A stretch of DNA of 42,726 bases from a virus (IMGVR_UViG_3300022723_000049:1-42726), one strand, 5' to 3'. Shown: positions 30,530 through 37,299, counted from the first letter of the stretch. The notes: generated by a model from the sequence alone, not told the origin. A program made the numbers and translations.

Positions 30530-30744
30530 AAGACCAGGAGCCCAGTCGGGAGAAGAAGTACAAGGCCTACTGGAACAAGAAGGATGGGTCAGTGCAACGG
30601 TACCTAGTCATCACCGGCTTCGGCAAAGGCCAGGGGCGCCTGCCCAAGCAGCGTGGTATCGGCATCACTCGACGGACCAGCTCTCGGCGCCTGCCGGCCT
30701 CGACCCTTGTCCAGCACATCATCAATCCGCAGCGCGCTGCTTAA
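30520..30744 (+). CDS. Small very basic protein, possibly nucleic-acid binding
   Basis: A 74-residue protein with CAGGAGCAGC before the ATG (a second ATG stands at 30526). It is lysine and arginine rich throughout (KKYKAYWNKKDGS, GQGRLPKQRGIGITRRTSS). The high charge suggests DNA or RNA binding. It overlaps the previous gene by ten bases. Confidence 0.6.
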   Translation: MRMKDQEPSREKKYKAYWNKKDGSVQRYLVITGFGKGQGRLPKQRGIGITRRTSSRRLPASTLVQHIINPQRAA

Positions 30745-30778
30745 GGCGCTGTGGAAGCGAGTAAGAGGAGCGCTGAGC

Positions 30779-31558
30779 ATGATCACTAACAAGCACATTC
30801 ACCTGGACATCGCGCTGGACTATGACCACACCTACACCGCGGACCCTGAGCTCTGGGACAAGTTTATCGAGCAGGCCCAGCTCTTTGGGCACGACGTGCA
30901 CATCGTCACGATGCGCTACCCCGAGGAACAGGTGCGGCACGACGTCCCGGTCGGCTGCGAGGTCCACTACACCTCGAGGCAGGGCAAGCGGCGGTTCATG
31001 CAGAACATCGGCCGCGAGTTCGACATTTGGATCGACGACCTGCCTGAGTTCATCCTGCACTCGACGAACGAGGCGCTCTGGCCGGAGGAAGCAGCCGCTG
31101 AGTTCCGCTGTGCCACGCCAGACTGCAACCTGCCCAAGCGAGACAAAGAGCACAGCCACTGTGTGGTCTGCGCCCGGCGCGACGGCCACCACCAGGTCGG
31201 CAAGTCCGAGCGACTCGAGGCCGAGAACGAAGCACTCAGGGCCGAGTGCCTGCGCCTCGAGGGCATGCAGGAACAGCTGCGCATTTCCATCGAGACGGCA
31301 TCGCTGCTCGAGCAACAGATTCACGACCACAAGAACGACCTGCACATGGTCGGCTTCGAGCTCGGTGAGCTGCTCGAGCACCACAATCTCGAGACGGCAG
31401 ACGGCAGGCCACTGATGCCGCCTGACATCGAGGCGAAGATCATTGCCCTGAAGGAGGGCTGCGACATGGCCGCTGAGGCCCTTGGACCGACGGAGCCGTA
31501 CTTGGTGACGCCGGAGTACGCAACCAGAGGAGAGAAGCATGAAGATACCGATGAGTGA
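30779..31558 (+). CDS. HAD-fold phosphatase-like protein with coiled-coil tail
   Basis: The start is the ATG at 30779 behind AAGAGGAG, giving 259 residues. The N-terminal domain has all HAD motifs: IALDYDHTYT (nucleophile Asp14 and Asp16), VTMR (Thr44), a basic GKRRF near 70, and WIDDLPEF (Asp86/87). It could dephosphorylate nucleotides or nucleic-acid ends. A cysteine/histidine segment with four cysteines (CATPDC ... HCVVC) may bind zinc. Residues 155-215 form a coiled coil (ERLEAENEALRAECLRLEGM). Its end overlaps the next gene by 20 bases. Confidence 0.75.
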   Translation: MITNKHIHLDIALDYDHTYTADPELWDKFIEQAQLFGHDVHIVTMRYPEEQVRHDVPVGCEVHYTSRQGKRRFMQNIGREFDIWIDDLPEFILHSTNEALWPEEAAAEFRCATPDCNLPKRDKEHSHCVVCARRDGHHQVGKSERLEAENEALRAECLRLEGMQEQLRISIETASLLEQQIHDHKNDLHMVGFELGELLEHHNLETADGRPLMPPDIEAKIIALKEGCDMAAEALGPTEPYLVTPEYATRGEKHEDTDE

Positions 31559-32078
31559 CATGGTGCTGATGTACCTGAGCACGAAGATCAATTGGGTGCT
31601 GGCTGTGTTCGTGGCGGCCGTGCTGCTAAGCAGCGGCTGCAGCTGGGACGCAGCGACCTACGTCGAGGCGGGCGCCGGTACCAACCACGCACTGTTCAGC
31701 GACGTCGAGTGGCGAGACCGCGGTGGCGTAGGTGCCTCGATCGAGGCCGGCCGCGAGTGGACCGCGCCGCTCAACGCCTACAAGACCAAGTGCCGGTGGC
31801 TGCACCTCAGCCAGTGGGACGTGGGGCCGCCGTTCGACGACCGGACAGAGTCGAGCGTGGACCACATCGGCTGTGCTGTGAGGTTTGAGCTGTTGACCTG
31901 GTGGGTGCAGCTCGTCAACGGACGCGGCACCATGCGGTTCAGCAGCCAGGCCGCTGAGGCCTTGGCTGACCGCATGATGGCCGAACGAACGGCGGTCTCA
32001 GCGTGCGGGAACGTACGCACCAAAGCACCTGAGTACCCTCAACACGTCCGCGACTACGACGGCGACGAGGGGCTTTGA
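31539..32078 (+). CDS. Lipoprotein, possible outer-membrane beta protein
   Basis: A 179-residue protein with GAGGAGAGAAGC ahead of the ATG. A hydrophobic segment INWVLAVFVAAVLLSSGCSW ends in lipobox LSSG-C, so the mature N-terminus would be lipidated. The body has the alternating pattern TYVEAGAGTNHALFSDVEW and GVGASIEAGREWTAPL, which recalls an outer-membrane beta strand. Exposure on the cell surface suggests superinfection exclusion, but that is inference. It is the last gene of the plus-strand early block. Confidence 0.65.
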   Translation: MKIPMSDMVLMYLSTKINWVLAVFVAAVLLSSGCSWDAATYVEAGAGTNHALFSDVEWRDRGGVGASIEAGREWTAPLNAYKTKCRWLHLSQWDVGPPFDDRTESSVDHIGCAVRFELLTWWVQLVNGRGTMRFSSQAAEALADRMMAERTAVSACGNVRTKAPEYPQHVRDYDGDEGL

Positions 32079-32231
32079 ATCCAAGCACGTCAGGGGAACG
32101 TTGTGCCACCGGCTCGCCCCTGAGAAACTAAGCCCTGGCTGCGTGCGCCAGGCGAGCGGCGGGGTCTATCTCCACCCTGGTTGCCGGGTCAGCTCAGCTG
32201 AGGCCTCCCCGGTGCCGCAGAACGAGGCCGC
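32079..32231. other. Convergent intergenic region with hairpins
   Basis: Between convergent genes lie a 6-bp stem hairpin CCTGGC-7-GCCAGG (32134-32152) and a 10-bp perfect palindrome CTCAGCTGAG (32193-32202). No convincing gene is present. It probably stops transcription from both sides. Confidence 0.5.
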
Positions 32232-32399
32232 CTACACCCAGACCCAAATGGCCACGCCAAACCACATCAGAGCGAGTGCCAGGCAGAAGCGCCAAGCAGC
32301 CCCGTCATGAAAGCGGCGTACCGCCCACTCAATGCAGTCATAGCCGATGGTTAGAAACACGAGGCTGAAGAAGACCTTGACCAGAATCACCAGCGACAC
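32232..32399 (-). CDS. Small two-helix membrane protein (holin-like candidate)
   Basis: The start is GTG at 32399, eight bases behind AGGGAGGG, overlapping the lipoprotein gene end; the product has 55 residues. Two hydrophobic segments flank a charged turn: residues 3-20 (LVILVKVFFSLVFLTIGY), then DCIEWAVRRFHDGAAW, then 37-55 (FCLALALMWFGVAIWVWV). Two helices, small size and a lipoprotein gene just upstream fit a lysis or envelope gene set. This frame is easy to miss because it is short and starts with GTG. Confidence 0.6.
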   Translation of the reverse strand: MSLVILVKVFFSLVFLTIGYDCIEWAVRRFHDGAAWRFCLALALMWFGVAIWVWV

Positions 32400-32611
32400 A
32401 CCAGCGACCCTCCCTTAACTTGTACGTGGACCTCGCAGCTCATGGCCTTGGTGCAGGCTGATCGAGCAAGGACGCGCTGACAGATGGCCTGCTCAGCAGC
32501 CGCAGCACGGGCCTGCGCAGCCTGCGCCTTGAGGCACTCGAGCGACGTGCACTGGCCTGGGTCCGTGGCGGCGCAGCCCGCCAGCAACAGGGCTGCCAAG
32601 AGCCTGGTCAC
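32387..32611 (-). CDS. Small cysteine-rich lipoprotein (spanin-like candidate)
   Basis: I chose GTG at 32611, which overlaps the metalloprotease stop (GTGA) behind AAGGAGGGG, giving 74 residues. The signal is short with a strong lipobox, RLLAALLLAGCAAT. The mature part has several cysteines (QCTSLEC, AICQRV, SACTKAMSC, LVCRW) and an alanine-rich helix. Small outer-membrane spanins are similar in size and lipidation but are usually proline rich, so this is a candidate only. Confidence 0.6.
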   Translation of the reverse strand: MTRLLAALLLAGCAATDPGQCTSLECLKAQAAQARAAAAEQAICQRVLARSACTKAMSCEVHVQVKGGSLVCRW

Positions 32612-32958
32612 TTCAAGGTCCCCTCCTTGCTCTTGAGCCACTGGTGCATGCAGCCGGAGAGGGACTCCACGAAGGCCTCCTCATCTGGGACCCTTAGCCC
32701 CGTGGCCGCTGCGTAGGCATGGCCCCACTCGTGGAGGAAGGTGTGCATGAGGTGGTCACGGTCCTTGGACCGCTTGAGGTAGATCGTGGCGTGCTCGACG
32801 TCGCAGTAGCCGTAGAGGCCTGAGGGCGGCGGCTCATCGGGCTCAGCCTCGTGGACCTTCTTGAGCAGCTCCTGCTCCTTGGTGTCTGTGAGCCAGACGA
32901 CCTTCCAGCTGCGGTTGATCAGCTCGAAGCGCTCAGGAACTGTGACATTAATGCCCAA
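32608..32958 (-). CDS. Zincin-like putative metallopeptidase (HEWGH)
   Basis: The start is TTG at 32958, seven bases behind AGGAGGG; the product has 116 residues. The core is HTFLHEWGHAYAAATGL: a HExxH zinc site at residues 76-80 in a helix, and DEEAFVESL further on offers the third glutamate ligand. This is the compact zincin layout of ImmA/DUF955 and SprT-like proteins. In phages such proteins may cleave repressors or host proteins. The GYCDVEHATIYLKR strand fits the family fold. The substrate is unknown. Confidence 0.7.
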   Translation of the reverse strand: MGINVTVPERFELINRSWKVVWLTDTKEQELLKKVHEAEPDEPPPSGLYGYCDVEHATIYLKRSKDRDHLMHTFLHEWGHAYAAATGLRVPDEEAFVESLSGCMHQWLKSKEGTLK

Positions 32959-32986
32959 AGGCCGACCCTCCTGTGTACCTCGTGGG

Positions 32987-33061
32987 TGGGTGGAGTGGGA
33001 TTCGAACCCACGTCAGGGCGAGTGAGCCGGCGCCCCGCTTAGACCGCTAGTTGATCCACCC
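32987..33061 (-). tRNA. tRNA-like gene with intact acceptor/T half, unusual anticodon half
   Basis: On the minus strand 75 bases start GGGTGGATC and end TCCACCCA. The acceptor stem is 7 perfect pairs and the T-arm is perfect (GTGGG-TTCGAAT-CCCAC). The D-loop-like AGCGGTCTAA is tRNA-like, but the D-stem is poor. The anticodon stem GGGCG/CGCCC closes a 10-base loop (CCGGCTCACT) instead of 7, so no standard anticodon is certain. CCA is not encoded directly. It may be a degraded tRNA, a tRNA mimic or an odd functional tRNA. Confidence 0.55.
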
Positions 33062-33064
33062 GGG

Positions 33065-33111
33065 CCGTGACCCAAGTCCCTTTTGGGCCCACGACCAGGA
33101 GTCTATCACGG
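33065..33111. other. Inverted repeat flanking the tRNA-like gene
   Basis: CCGTGA (33065-33070) and TCACGG (33106-33111) bracket a G/C-rich stretch that contains a smaller CCC-TTTT-GGG-type hairpin. This lies just 5' of the tRNA-like gene on the minus strand. It may be a processing signal or terminator; no gene is seen here. Confidence 0.4.
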
Positions 33112-33129
33112 GGCTAGGCTCAGTGCGAA

Positions 33130-33324
33130 CTACTTAAGGTCCGCGGAAGCGATTCTGTGGGGCTGGCGGCGAGGGGGAGGGAAGTCATCGAGGCTCAGGG
33201 CTGGTGCCTGACGCTCACGCTTGTGGTGCCGTGCACCCTGGCACCAAGGACAGGACCCGTTGCTGCGGCAGCTTGGGTCCACGGCCTTGGAGCCAGAGTA
33301 CTCGCGGCGCCGAGTACGTGACAT
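33130..33324 (-). CDS. Small basic CxxC protein
   Basis: A 64-residue protein whose ATG directly abuts the stop of the upstream membrane peptide. It reads MSRTRRREYSGSKAVDPSCR and then NGSCPWCQGARHHKRER: a C-x2-C knuckle followed by two histidines, so a zinc site is likely. The tail is proline rich. Small phage proteins with this knuckle are common and of unknown role. Confidence 0.6.
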   Translation of the reverse strand: MSRTRRREYSGSKAVDPSCRSNGSCPWCQGARHHKRERQAPALSLDDFPPPRRQPHRIASADLK

Positions 33325-33411
33325 TTAGCCCATGCTTGCCGCCACGAGGGCGACGAACAACAGGCCCAGTGCCAAGCCGGTCAGGTTCCTCAGATACTGG
33401 CTCATTGTCAT
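33325..33411 (-). CDS. 28-residue membrane peptide
   Basis: Frame MTMSQYLRNLTGLALGLLFV plus eight residues, with GAGGAGAAC directly ahead, starting eight bases after the upstream stop and ending exactly at the next ATG. It has one hydrophobic helix (residues 10-26). The strong ribosome site and tight fit make it likely to be real despite its size. Confidence 0.6.
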   Translation of the reverse strand: MTMSQYLRNLTGLALGLLFVALVAASMG

Positions 33412-33418
33412 GTTCTCC

Positions 33419-33832
33419 TCAGAACTGAATGGGGTTCTCCGGGTCCTTGGGCACCCACGTCAGGACGCAGGCATGGTGACCAGGAGCCGGGACGCAGTGT
33501 ACCACGCCGTCTGCATCGATGACACGGTGGGTCGAGCCACCGGCCCTAAAGACCAGGGTACGCGGTTGAATGACCGTGTGCGTGTAGCGATTGGGCCCGG
33601 TACCGAAGGTGTAGTAGCGGGTCGCCTCGTCAGAGATGTCCGCCACCGTGTAGTCAGAAGCTGGAAGCTTGGTCGTTGAGTTAACAACCACGTCGTCCTC
33701 ACCGCCCATGATGTACTGCTCCGCCTCTGTGTGTAGCAGCTGCTCCAAGGCGTCGCCTGCCGCGCAGACCGCATCCGCTGCCTCCTGCAACCGGCCCAGC
33801 ATCAGATTCACCGCGCAATCTCGATTAGTCAT
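33419..33832 (-). CDS. Small protein, unknown
   Basis: A 137-residue protein behind AAAAGGAGTGAG, directly downstream of the small-terminase-like gene. The N-terminal helix (NLMLGRLQEAADAVCAAGDA) is followed by a beta-rich part with many tyrosines and histidines (YYTFGTGPNRYTHTVIQPRT, GHHACVLTWVP). No family is recognised. Confidence 0.6.
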   Translation of the reverse strand: MTNRDCAVNLMLGRLQEAADAVCAAGDALEQLLHTEAEQYIMGGEDDVVVNSTTKLPASDYTVADISDEATRYYTFGTGPNRYTHTVIQPRTLVFRAGGSTHRVIDADGVVHCVPAPGHHACVLTWVPKDPENPIQF

Positions 33833-33835
33833 GGC

Positions 33836-34531
33836 TCACTCCTTTTGTGAGTTAGTTTCGTCGTGCTCAATCAGCTCCCCCTCGAGCACCTGGGGGCTTG
33901 GGTCTTCCTTCTGGCGCTCGAGCCTCACAATCTGCAGCAGGAGGCGCTTCTGTTCAGGGGTCATGTTGTCCAGGGGCTGCTCACCCTCGACGAAGTTCAC
34001 CGACTGGTGGCGGGCATCAACACTGACCGAAGGCGGCTTGTCCTTGAGCTCAGGGTCTGCTTTCTTCATCAACATCTGCAGGATGCTTGAGTCGTACTTG
34101 TGCTCCCTGGCCATGAGCACCCCGTTCCGGTCGTACTTCTCGTCGATCCAGCCGTTGACGGCCCGGTCGTAGCCGGTGTCCAGCACCTTCTCGTTGAAGA
34201 CGGTGAGGGCCTTGACGCAGGCCGCCTGGAACTCAGGGTCGTAGTGCCTGGTCGGGTCCAGGTCAAAGGCCTCAGCAATCTTGGGATCAGTCCACAGGTA
34301 GTACGTGGTGCGGCTGAGTTCGGCGAACTCAGCCGCCTTGCGGATGGTGCCGTAGTTCGTCAGGCCCTGGAGGAACAGCCGCTTCTTCTCCTGGTTCACC
34401 AGCTCCTTGGTGCTGGGCGCCTCGATCAACGGCTTCCGCTTCGGCGGCGCCTTGGCCTTAGTCGCCTTGGCCTTGGGACGTGGCTTCCTAGTAGCCTTGG
34501 CCTTTGGTTGTGTCTTTTTGCTCGTTGCCAC
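33836..34531 (-). CDS. Terminase small subunit-like protein with lysine/alanine-rich N-terminal tail
   Basis: I prefer GTG at 34531, behind GAAGGG; a TTG at 34564 would add eleven residues. The N-terminal 35 residues are histone H1-like (KKTQPKAKATRKPRPKAKAT, KAKAPPKRKP). Residues from about 50 form a small-terminase helix-turn-helix: LFLQGLTNYGTIRKAAEFAE, LSRTTYYLWTDPKIAEAF. The rest is helical and acidic at the end. Small terminases bind the packaging site and feed DNA to the large subunit. It is far from the large terminase, so a general DNA-binding role is the alternative. Confidence 0.65.
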   Translation of the reverse strand: MATSKKTQPKAKATRKPRPKAKATKAKAPPKRKPLIEAPSTKELVNQEKKRLFLQGLTNYGTIRKAAEFAELSRTTYYLWTDPKIAEAFDLDPTRHYDPEFQAACVKALTVFNEKVLDTGYDRAVNGWIDEKYDRNGVLMAREHKYDSSILQMLMKKADPELKDKPPSVSVDARHQSVNFVEGEQPLDNMTPEQKRLLLQIVRLERQKEDPSPQVLEGELIEHDETNSQKE

Positions 34532-34586
34532 TTTGCCCTTCGTGCGCCCGTGAAGATTGTTCAATTAACGTTGTGCCGGCCTGCTG

Positions 34587-34615
34587 ATCTTAGCCCAGAG
34601 GGACCTACGTGTAAA
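34587..34615 (-). promoter_or_regulatory. Promoter for the small-terminase-like gene
   Basis: Minus strand TTTACA, a 17-base spacer and TAAGAT, with GCAA directly upstream. The start would be near 34580, just before the TTG/GTG starts of the downstream gene. Confidence 0.6.
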
Positions 34616-34712
34616 ATTGCGTCGTGCTCTGTGGGGCCGCACCAGGCGAAAAGTCGTGCCTCGGATACTGCCTCACCTATGGAATCATGTAAGTTATTGA
34701 AATCCTTATCAA

Positions 34713-34737
34713 TGCCTCTTATGCCTCTCTTGCCTCT
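34713..34737 (+). repeat. Tandem TGCCTCT repeats (iteron-like)
   Basis: TGCCTCT occurs at 34713, 34722 and 34731, a strict 9-base period. Related inverted units occur about 90 bases to the right. Confidence 0.7.
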
Positions 34738-34845
34738 CAATTCTGTATAGGATGAGAAGAAAAGTACTCCAGATGTCCTATTTGGTATTCAGTTCTAGGG
34801 TAAGATAAGGATTTTAGTAGAGGCATGAGGCAAGGGGCAGCCTAA

Positions 34846-36966
34846 CTACTTCTTTTTCTTAGCATTTTCAACTGCCTCAGCAATGGTCTCAACAGAGGCG
34901 AATTTGGCTGCGTAGTGCTTGGCGCATTCAGTTTCTGTGGCCTTGAGCCATTTTTGTGGATTCCTGATCGCCCAGAGGCGCGACTTGCTGAGAGGCACCT
35001 TCGGCCCAAACCGAACTTGGCCCCCGCCGCACACCTGCTTCACCCCCATCCGCTTCAGCTCCATGGTCACGGCCTGATCAGTCACCCTCTGCTCGGTCTC
35101 CGCCTCGTACCAAGTCCTCAGCTGCTTAGTCGTGTAGAGGTCAGAGTCGCAGGTCACGTTCCCGACCTTGATTTCGGTTGAGCCTACGAGGTCCGAGAGC
35201 CAAAGGCCCAAGTTGCTGCGGCTCGAGTTCATCATGTCGAGCTTTGCGTCGGTCGTGGGGGCGTTCGCCTTGGGGTCAAAGCTACTCAGGTCTAGGTGCT
35301 GCAGGTAGTACATGAGATGCTCCACCCCGCCGGCATCCCGCCAGTCAGCCACGGCGTCGTAGAAGCTCTTCTCATGCTGCCCAGGGGTCTCAACGATAAA
35401 GTACCGGCGGTCGTTGTTCTCGAGGAAGAAGGCGTCGGGGTGGTTGGACGTAAAGTAGAAGTTGCAGTGGTTGGGCAGCTCGTAGAGGTTGGCGTTTTTC
35501 CGGTTGATCATGATCATCTGGCCGGTGATCAGGTGCTTCAGCTTGTCCGCCACACGCCTGTGCTCAGCCGACCCGGTACCTGAGATTTCGTCTCCCATGA
35601 TGAACTGCAGGCCGTGCATCCATTCGTTGAACTGGCTGGCAATCTGGTCCTGTCCCACGATCCGGTAGTTCTTCCCGTAGAGCAGCCCCATCAACTCACC
35701 GATCATCGTTTTGCCAGACCCCTGCGGCCCGTAGATGACGCAGGCTTGATTGAGCTTGGCCCCGGGGTGCTGCACGGGGTACGCCAACCACTGCAGGAAC
35801 CACTTGCGGTGCTCAGGGGCACAGTTGCCAAGCACGTAGTCGACCAGGTCTAAGAACGGCTGCACCTTCCCCTTCTTGGGCTCGACGCCCCAGCCTTGCC
35901 ACACGTTCACCTCCTTGATGTAGGGGCTGGTCTGCAGGTACTCGTCTCCCCCTGGTTCGTAGGTCAGGGTGATGACGTCATTGCGGAGCGGCCACTCCAT
36001 CCAGACCTTGGCGATATTGGCGCGCTCGAACTTGAAGTCGTCGCCGCCGGCGTACCGGACCTGATGGTAGTTGACGAAGCTAAAGGCATTGGTGATCGCG
36101 TTGGCCTGGATGATGCCGTCGGTCTTGGTGTCGTAGATGGCGTTGAGGTCGCGGACGTAGCAGTAGCGGTCATTCATCTGGAAGAGCGGCTCGACGGCGC
36201 TCATGGGCTGCGCCTCCTTGAGCAGCTGCTCGAAGGCGTCGGGGCCGACGTTGATCAGGTAGTCGTCCAGCCCCACCTTGTCGAACACGCCCCCCGTCTC
36301 TCGGTCCTTGATCTCCTCAGGGAGCAGGGCAACAAAGACCTTGGCGCCGCGGGCAAAGAGCTGCGCCGCCAAGAAGTTCATCGCGTTGGCCACGTCCTTC
36401 TTGCGGGCCACGTCTGAGTCGTAGACGATGTAGACCTCCCGCTTCCTCCACTCGAAGGCTTCGAGCTGCTCGATCCACTGGATGCCGTGCTGCTTGCTGC
36501 GGAAGGACCACACCCCGCCCAAGGCGATGGTCGGAAACTCGTGCCAGCTGGCCATGGCCGCTTTGAGCTCCCCCTCTGTAATGACGAGGAACTGTCCGGC
36601 GTCCTTGACCTTGCCCGCCCACTCGGTGTCGGGCGGGAAGTACACGGCCGGCTTGGTGCCGTCCTCCTGCGCGTACTTGCAGTCAGGCGGCTCCTGCCCG
36701 AAGGGCATGGTCTTCCAGAGGTAGCGGTAGCGACAGAACACCTTGCCAACCGTCTGGGCCGGGTCGGTCCACGGGTTGCCGTCGTAGTCGTAGTATGGAA
36801 TCTCAATTGCCGCCAGCACGTGGGCCTTGGCGGACTCAGGGACGTAGATGGTGGATGCGTCGTAGATGAGCTTGAGACCGAGCTCCTTGGATCTGGCCTC
36901 GTCGATCCCCCATTTTTCTAGTTGGTCTTTATACGCTGACTGGGCGAGCTTCGCGTCTGTGACCAA
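34846..36966 (-). CDS. Primase-helicase (TOPRIM/DUF3854-like plus SF3 helicase)
   Basis: About 706 residues. No in-frame ATG exists; I chose TTG at 36966, which has GGAG seven bases ahead, while a TTG at 36981 is possible. Residue numbers count from the latter. A TOPRIM-like part holds FLVITEGELKAAMASWHEFP (about 132-151) and VYIVYDSDVARKKD (Asp188/190). The SF3 helicase has Walker A GPQGSGKT (418-425), Walker B LQFIMGDEI (about 458-466) and the C motif FYFTSNHPDAFFLENNDRRY. It primes and unwinds phage DNA. A DUF5906-like helicase is the nearest family. Confidence 0.85.
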   Translation of the reverse strand: MVTDAKLAQSAYKDQLEKWGIDEARSKELGLKLIYDASTIYVPESAKAHVLAAIEIPYYDYDGNPWTDPAQTVGKVFCRYRYLWKTMPFGQEPPDCKYAQEDGTKPAVYFPPDTEWAGKVKDAGQFLVITEGELKAAMASWHEFPTIALGGVWSFRSKQHGIQWIEQLEAFEWRKREVYIVYDSDVARKKDVANAMNFLAAQLFARGAKVFVALLPEEIKDRETGGVFDKVGLDDYLINVGPDAFEQLLKEAQPMSAVEPLFQMNDRYCYVRDLNAIYDTKTDGIIQANAITNAFSFVNYHQVRYAGGDDFKFERANIAKVWMEWPLRNDVITLTYEPGGDEYLQTSPYIKEVNVWQGWGVEPKKGKVQPFLDLVDYVLGNCAPEHRKWFLQWLAYPVQHPGAKLNQACVIYGPQGSGKTMIGELMGLLYGKNYRIVGQDQIASQFNEWMHGLQFIMGDEISGTGSAEHRRVADKLKHLITGQMIMINRKNANLYELPNHCNFYFTSNHPDAFFLENNDRRYFIVETPGQHEKSFYDAVADWRDAGGVEHLMYYLQHLDLSSFDPKANAPTTDAKLDMMNSSRSNLGLWLSDLVGSTEIKVGNVTCDSDLYTTKQLRTWYEAETEQRVTDQAVTMELKRMGVKQVCGGGQVRFGPKVPLSKSRLWAIRNPQKWLKATETECAKHYAAKFASVETIAEAVENAKKKK

Positions 36967-37043
36967 AATACTTCTCCACAAGGGTTCTCAAACCGGGCCC
37001 AGCGTGCTAGAGTCCTTGTCGAGACGATCTTTTGCGGGGTCAT
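36918..37043 (-). CDS. 41-residue leader frame overlapping the helicase start
   Basis: The ATG at 37043 has GAGAGGAACGAG directly ahead, the same ribosome site as the first early gene at 26358. The frame reads MTPQKIVSTRTLARWARFEN, then PCGEVFWSQTR, and ends at 36918, inside the helicase frame. It may couple translation to the TTG start, or be the true N-terminus of the helicase joined by a -1 shift near GTATTTTGG. One inserted T there would fuse the frames. Unresolved. Confidence 0.45.
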   Translation of the reverse strand: MTPQKIVSTRTLARWARFENPCGEVFWSQTRSSPSQRIKTN

Positions 37044-37093
37044 CTCGTTCCTCTCCACCGGGCCTCCTTCCTTCCCCCAGGCCTGGACACTAA

Positions 37094-37120
37094 GGGGGCC
37101 CTCGTGGCCCCCTCGTTTTT
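37094..37120 (+). terminator. Rho-independent terminator in the helicase leader region
   Basis: GGGGGCC and GGCCCCC with a 5-base loop, followed on the plus strand by TCGTTTTT, form a strong intrinsic terminator for rightward transcripts. On the minus strand the same stem stands in the leader of the helicase message between a tiny leader frame and the 41-residue frame. Confidence 0.8.
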
Positions 37121-37145
37121 ACGGGACATTACTCCCGTGGTCCAT
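37119..37145 (-). CDS. Eight-codon leader frame (MDHGSNVP)
   Basis: A tiny frame behind AGGAAGGAGGGCATC, one of the strongest ribosome sites in the window, ending just before the hairpin at 37094-37112. This resembles a leader peptide-attenuator arrangement, but the T-run for minus-strand termination is weak. A chance frame cannot be excluded. Confidence 0.3.
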   Translation of the reverse strand: MDHGSNVP

Positions 37146-37196
37146 GATGCCCTCCTTCCTGTGCTCACCAGGGTTCGTTCCAGGCTGGGGACGACC

Positions 37197-37226
37197 TTTA
37201 TAGCCTGGAAGTCCTTGTGGCGTACA
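37197..37226 (-). promoter_or_regulatory. Candidate promoter for the helicase operon
   Basis: Minus strand TGTACG, an 18-base spacer and TATAAA. The start would lie near 37190, giving a leader of about 150 bases with the tiny frame and hairpin. The spacer is slightly long, so confidence is moderate. Between this and the gene at 37371 I see only a weak 22-codon hydrophobic frame without a ribosome site. Confidence 0.45.
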
Positions 37227-37299
37227 CTCACAGCGTGTCGTATCCGCCCCACGCAGTCTGGGCCATGGCCACGACGACGCAAATAATCAAAATCACGTG

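Larger units (their letters stand above)
34565..34845. other. AT-rich intergenic region, candidate replication origin
   Basis: No gene is seen here. Three tandem TGCCTCT units of 9-base period (34713-34737) and inverted copies near 34819-34839 (AGAGGCA, GAGGCA, GGGGCA) flank an AT-rich centre. AAATCCTTATC (34700-34710) and its inverse GATAAGGATTT (34804-34814) bracket the same stretch. This is the layout expected of initiator-binding repeats beside an unwinding region. It adjoins the primase-helicase gene. Confidence 0.5.

Noticed and set aside
32101-32310. Plus-strand 69-codon frame after the lipoprotein gene
   Set aside because: It overlaps a minus-strand two-helix membrane protein with a good ribosome site and has no recognisable features.
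37040-37282. Minus-strand 80-codon frame in the helicase leader
   Set aside because: It runs through the hairpin and the two stronger start sites, has no ribosome site and a low-complexity R/G-rich product.
37225-37294. 22-codon hydrophobic frame before the helicase promoter
   Set aside because: No ribosome site and it overlaps the promoter region; treated as chance.
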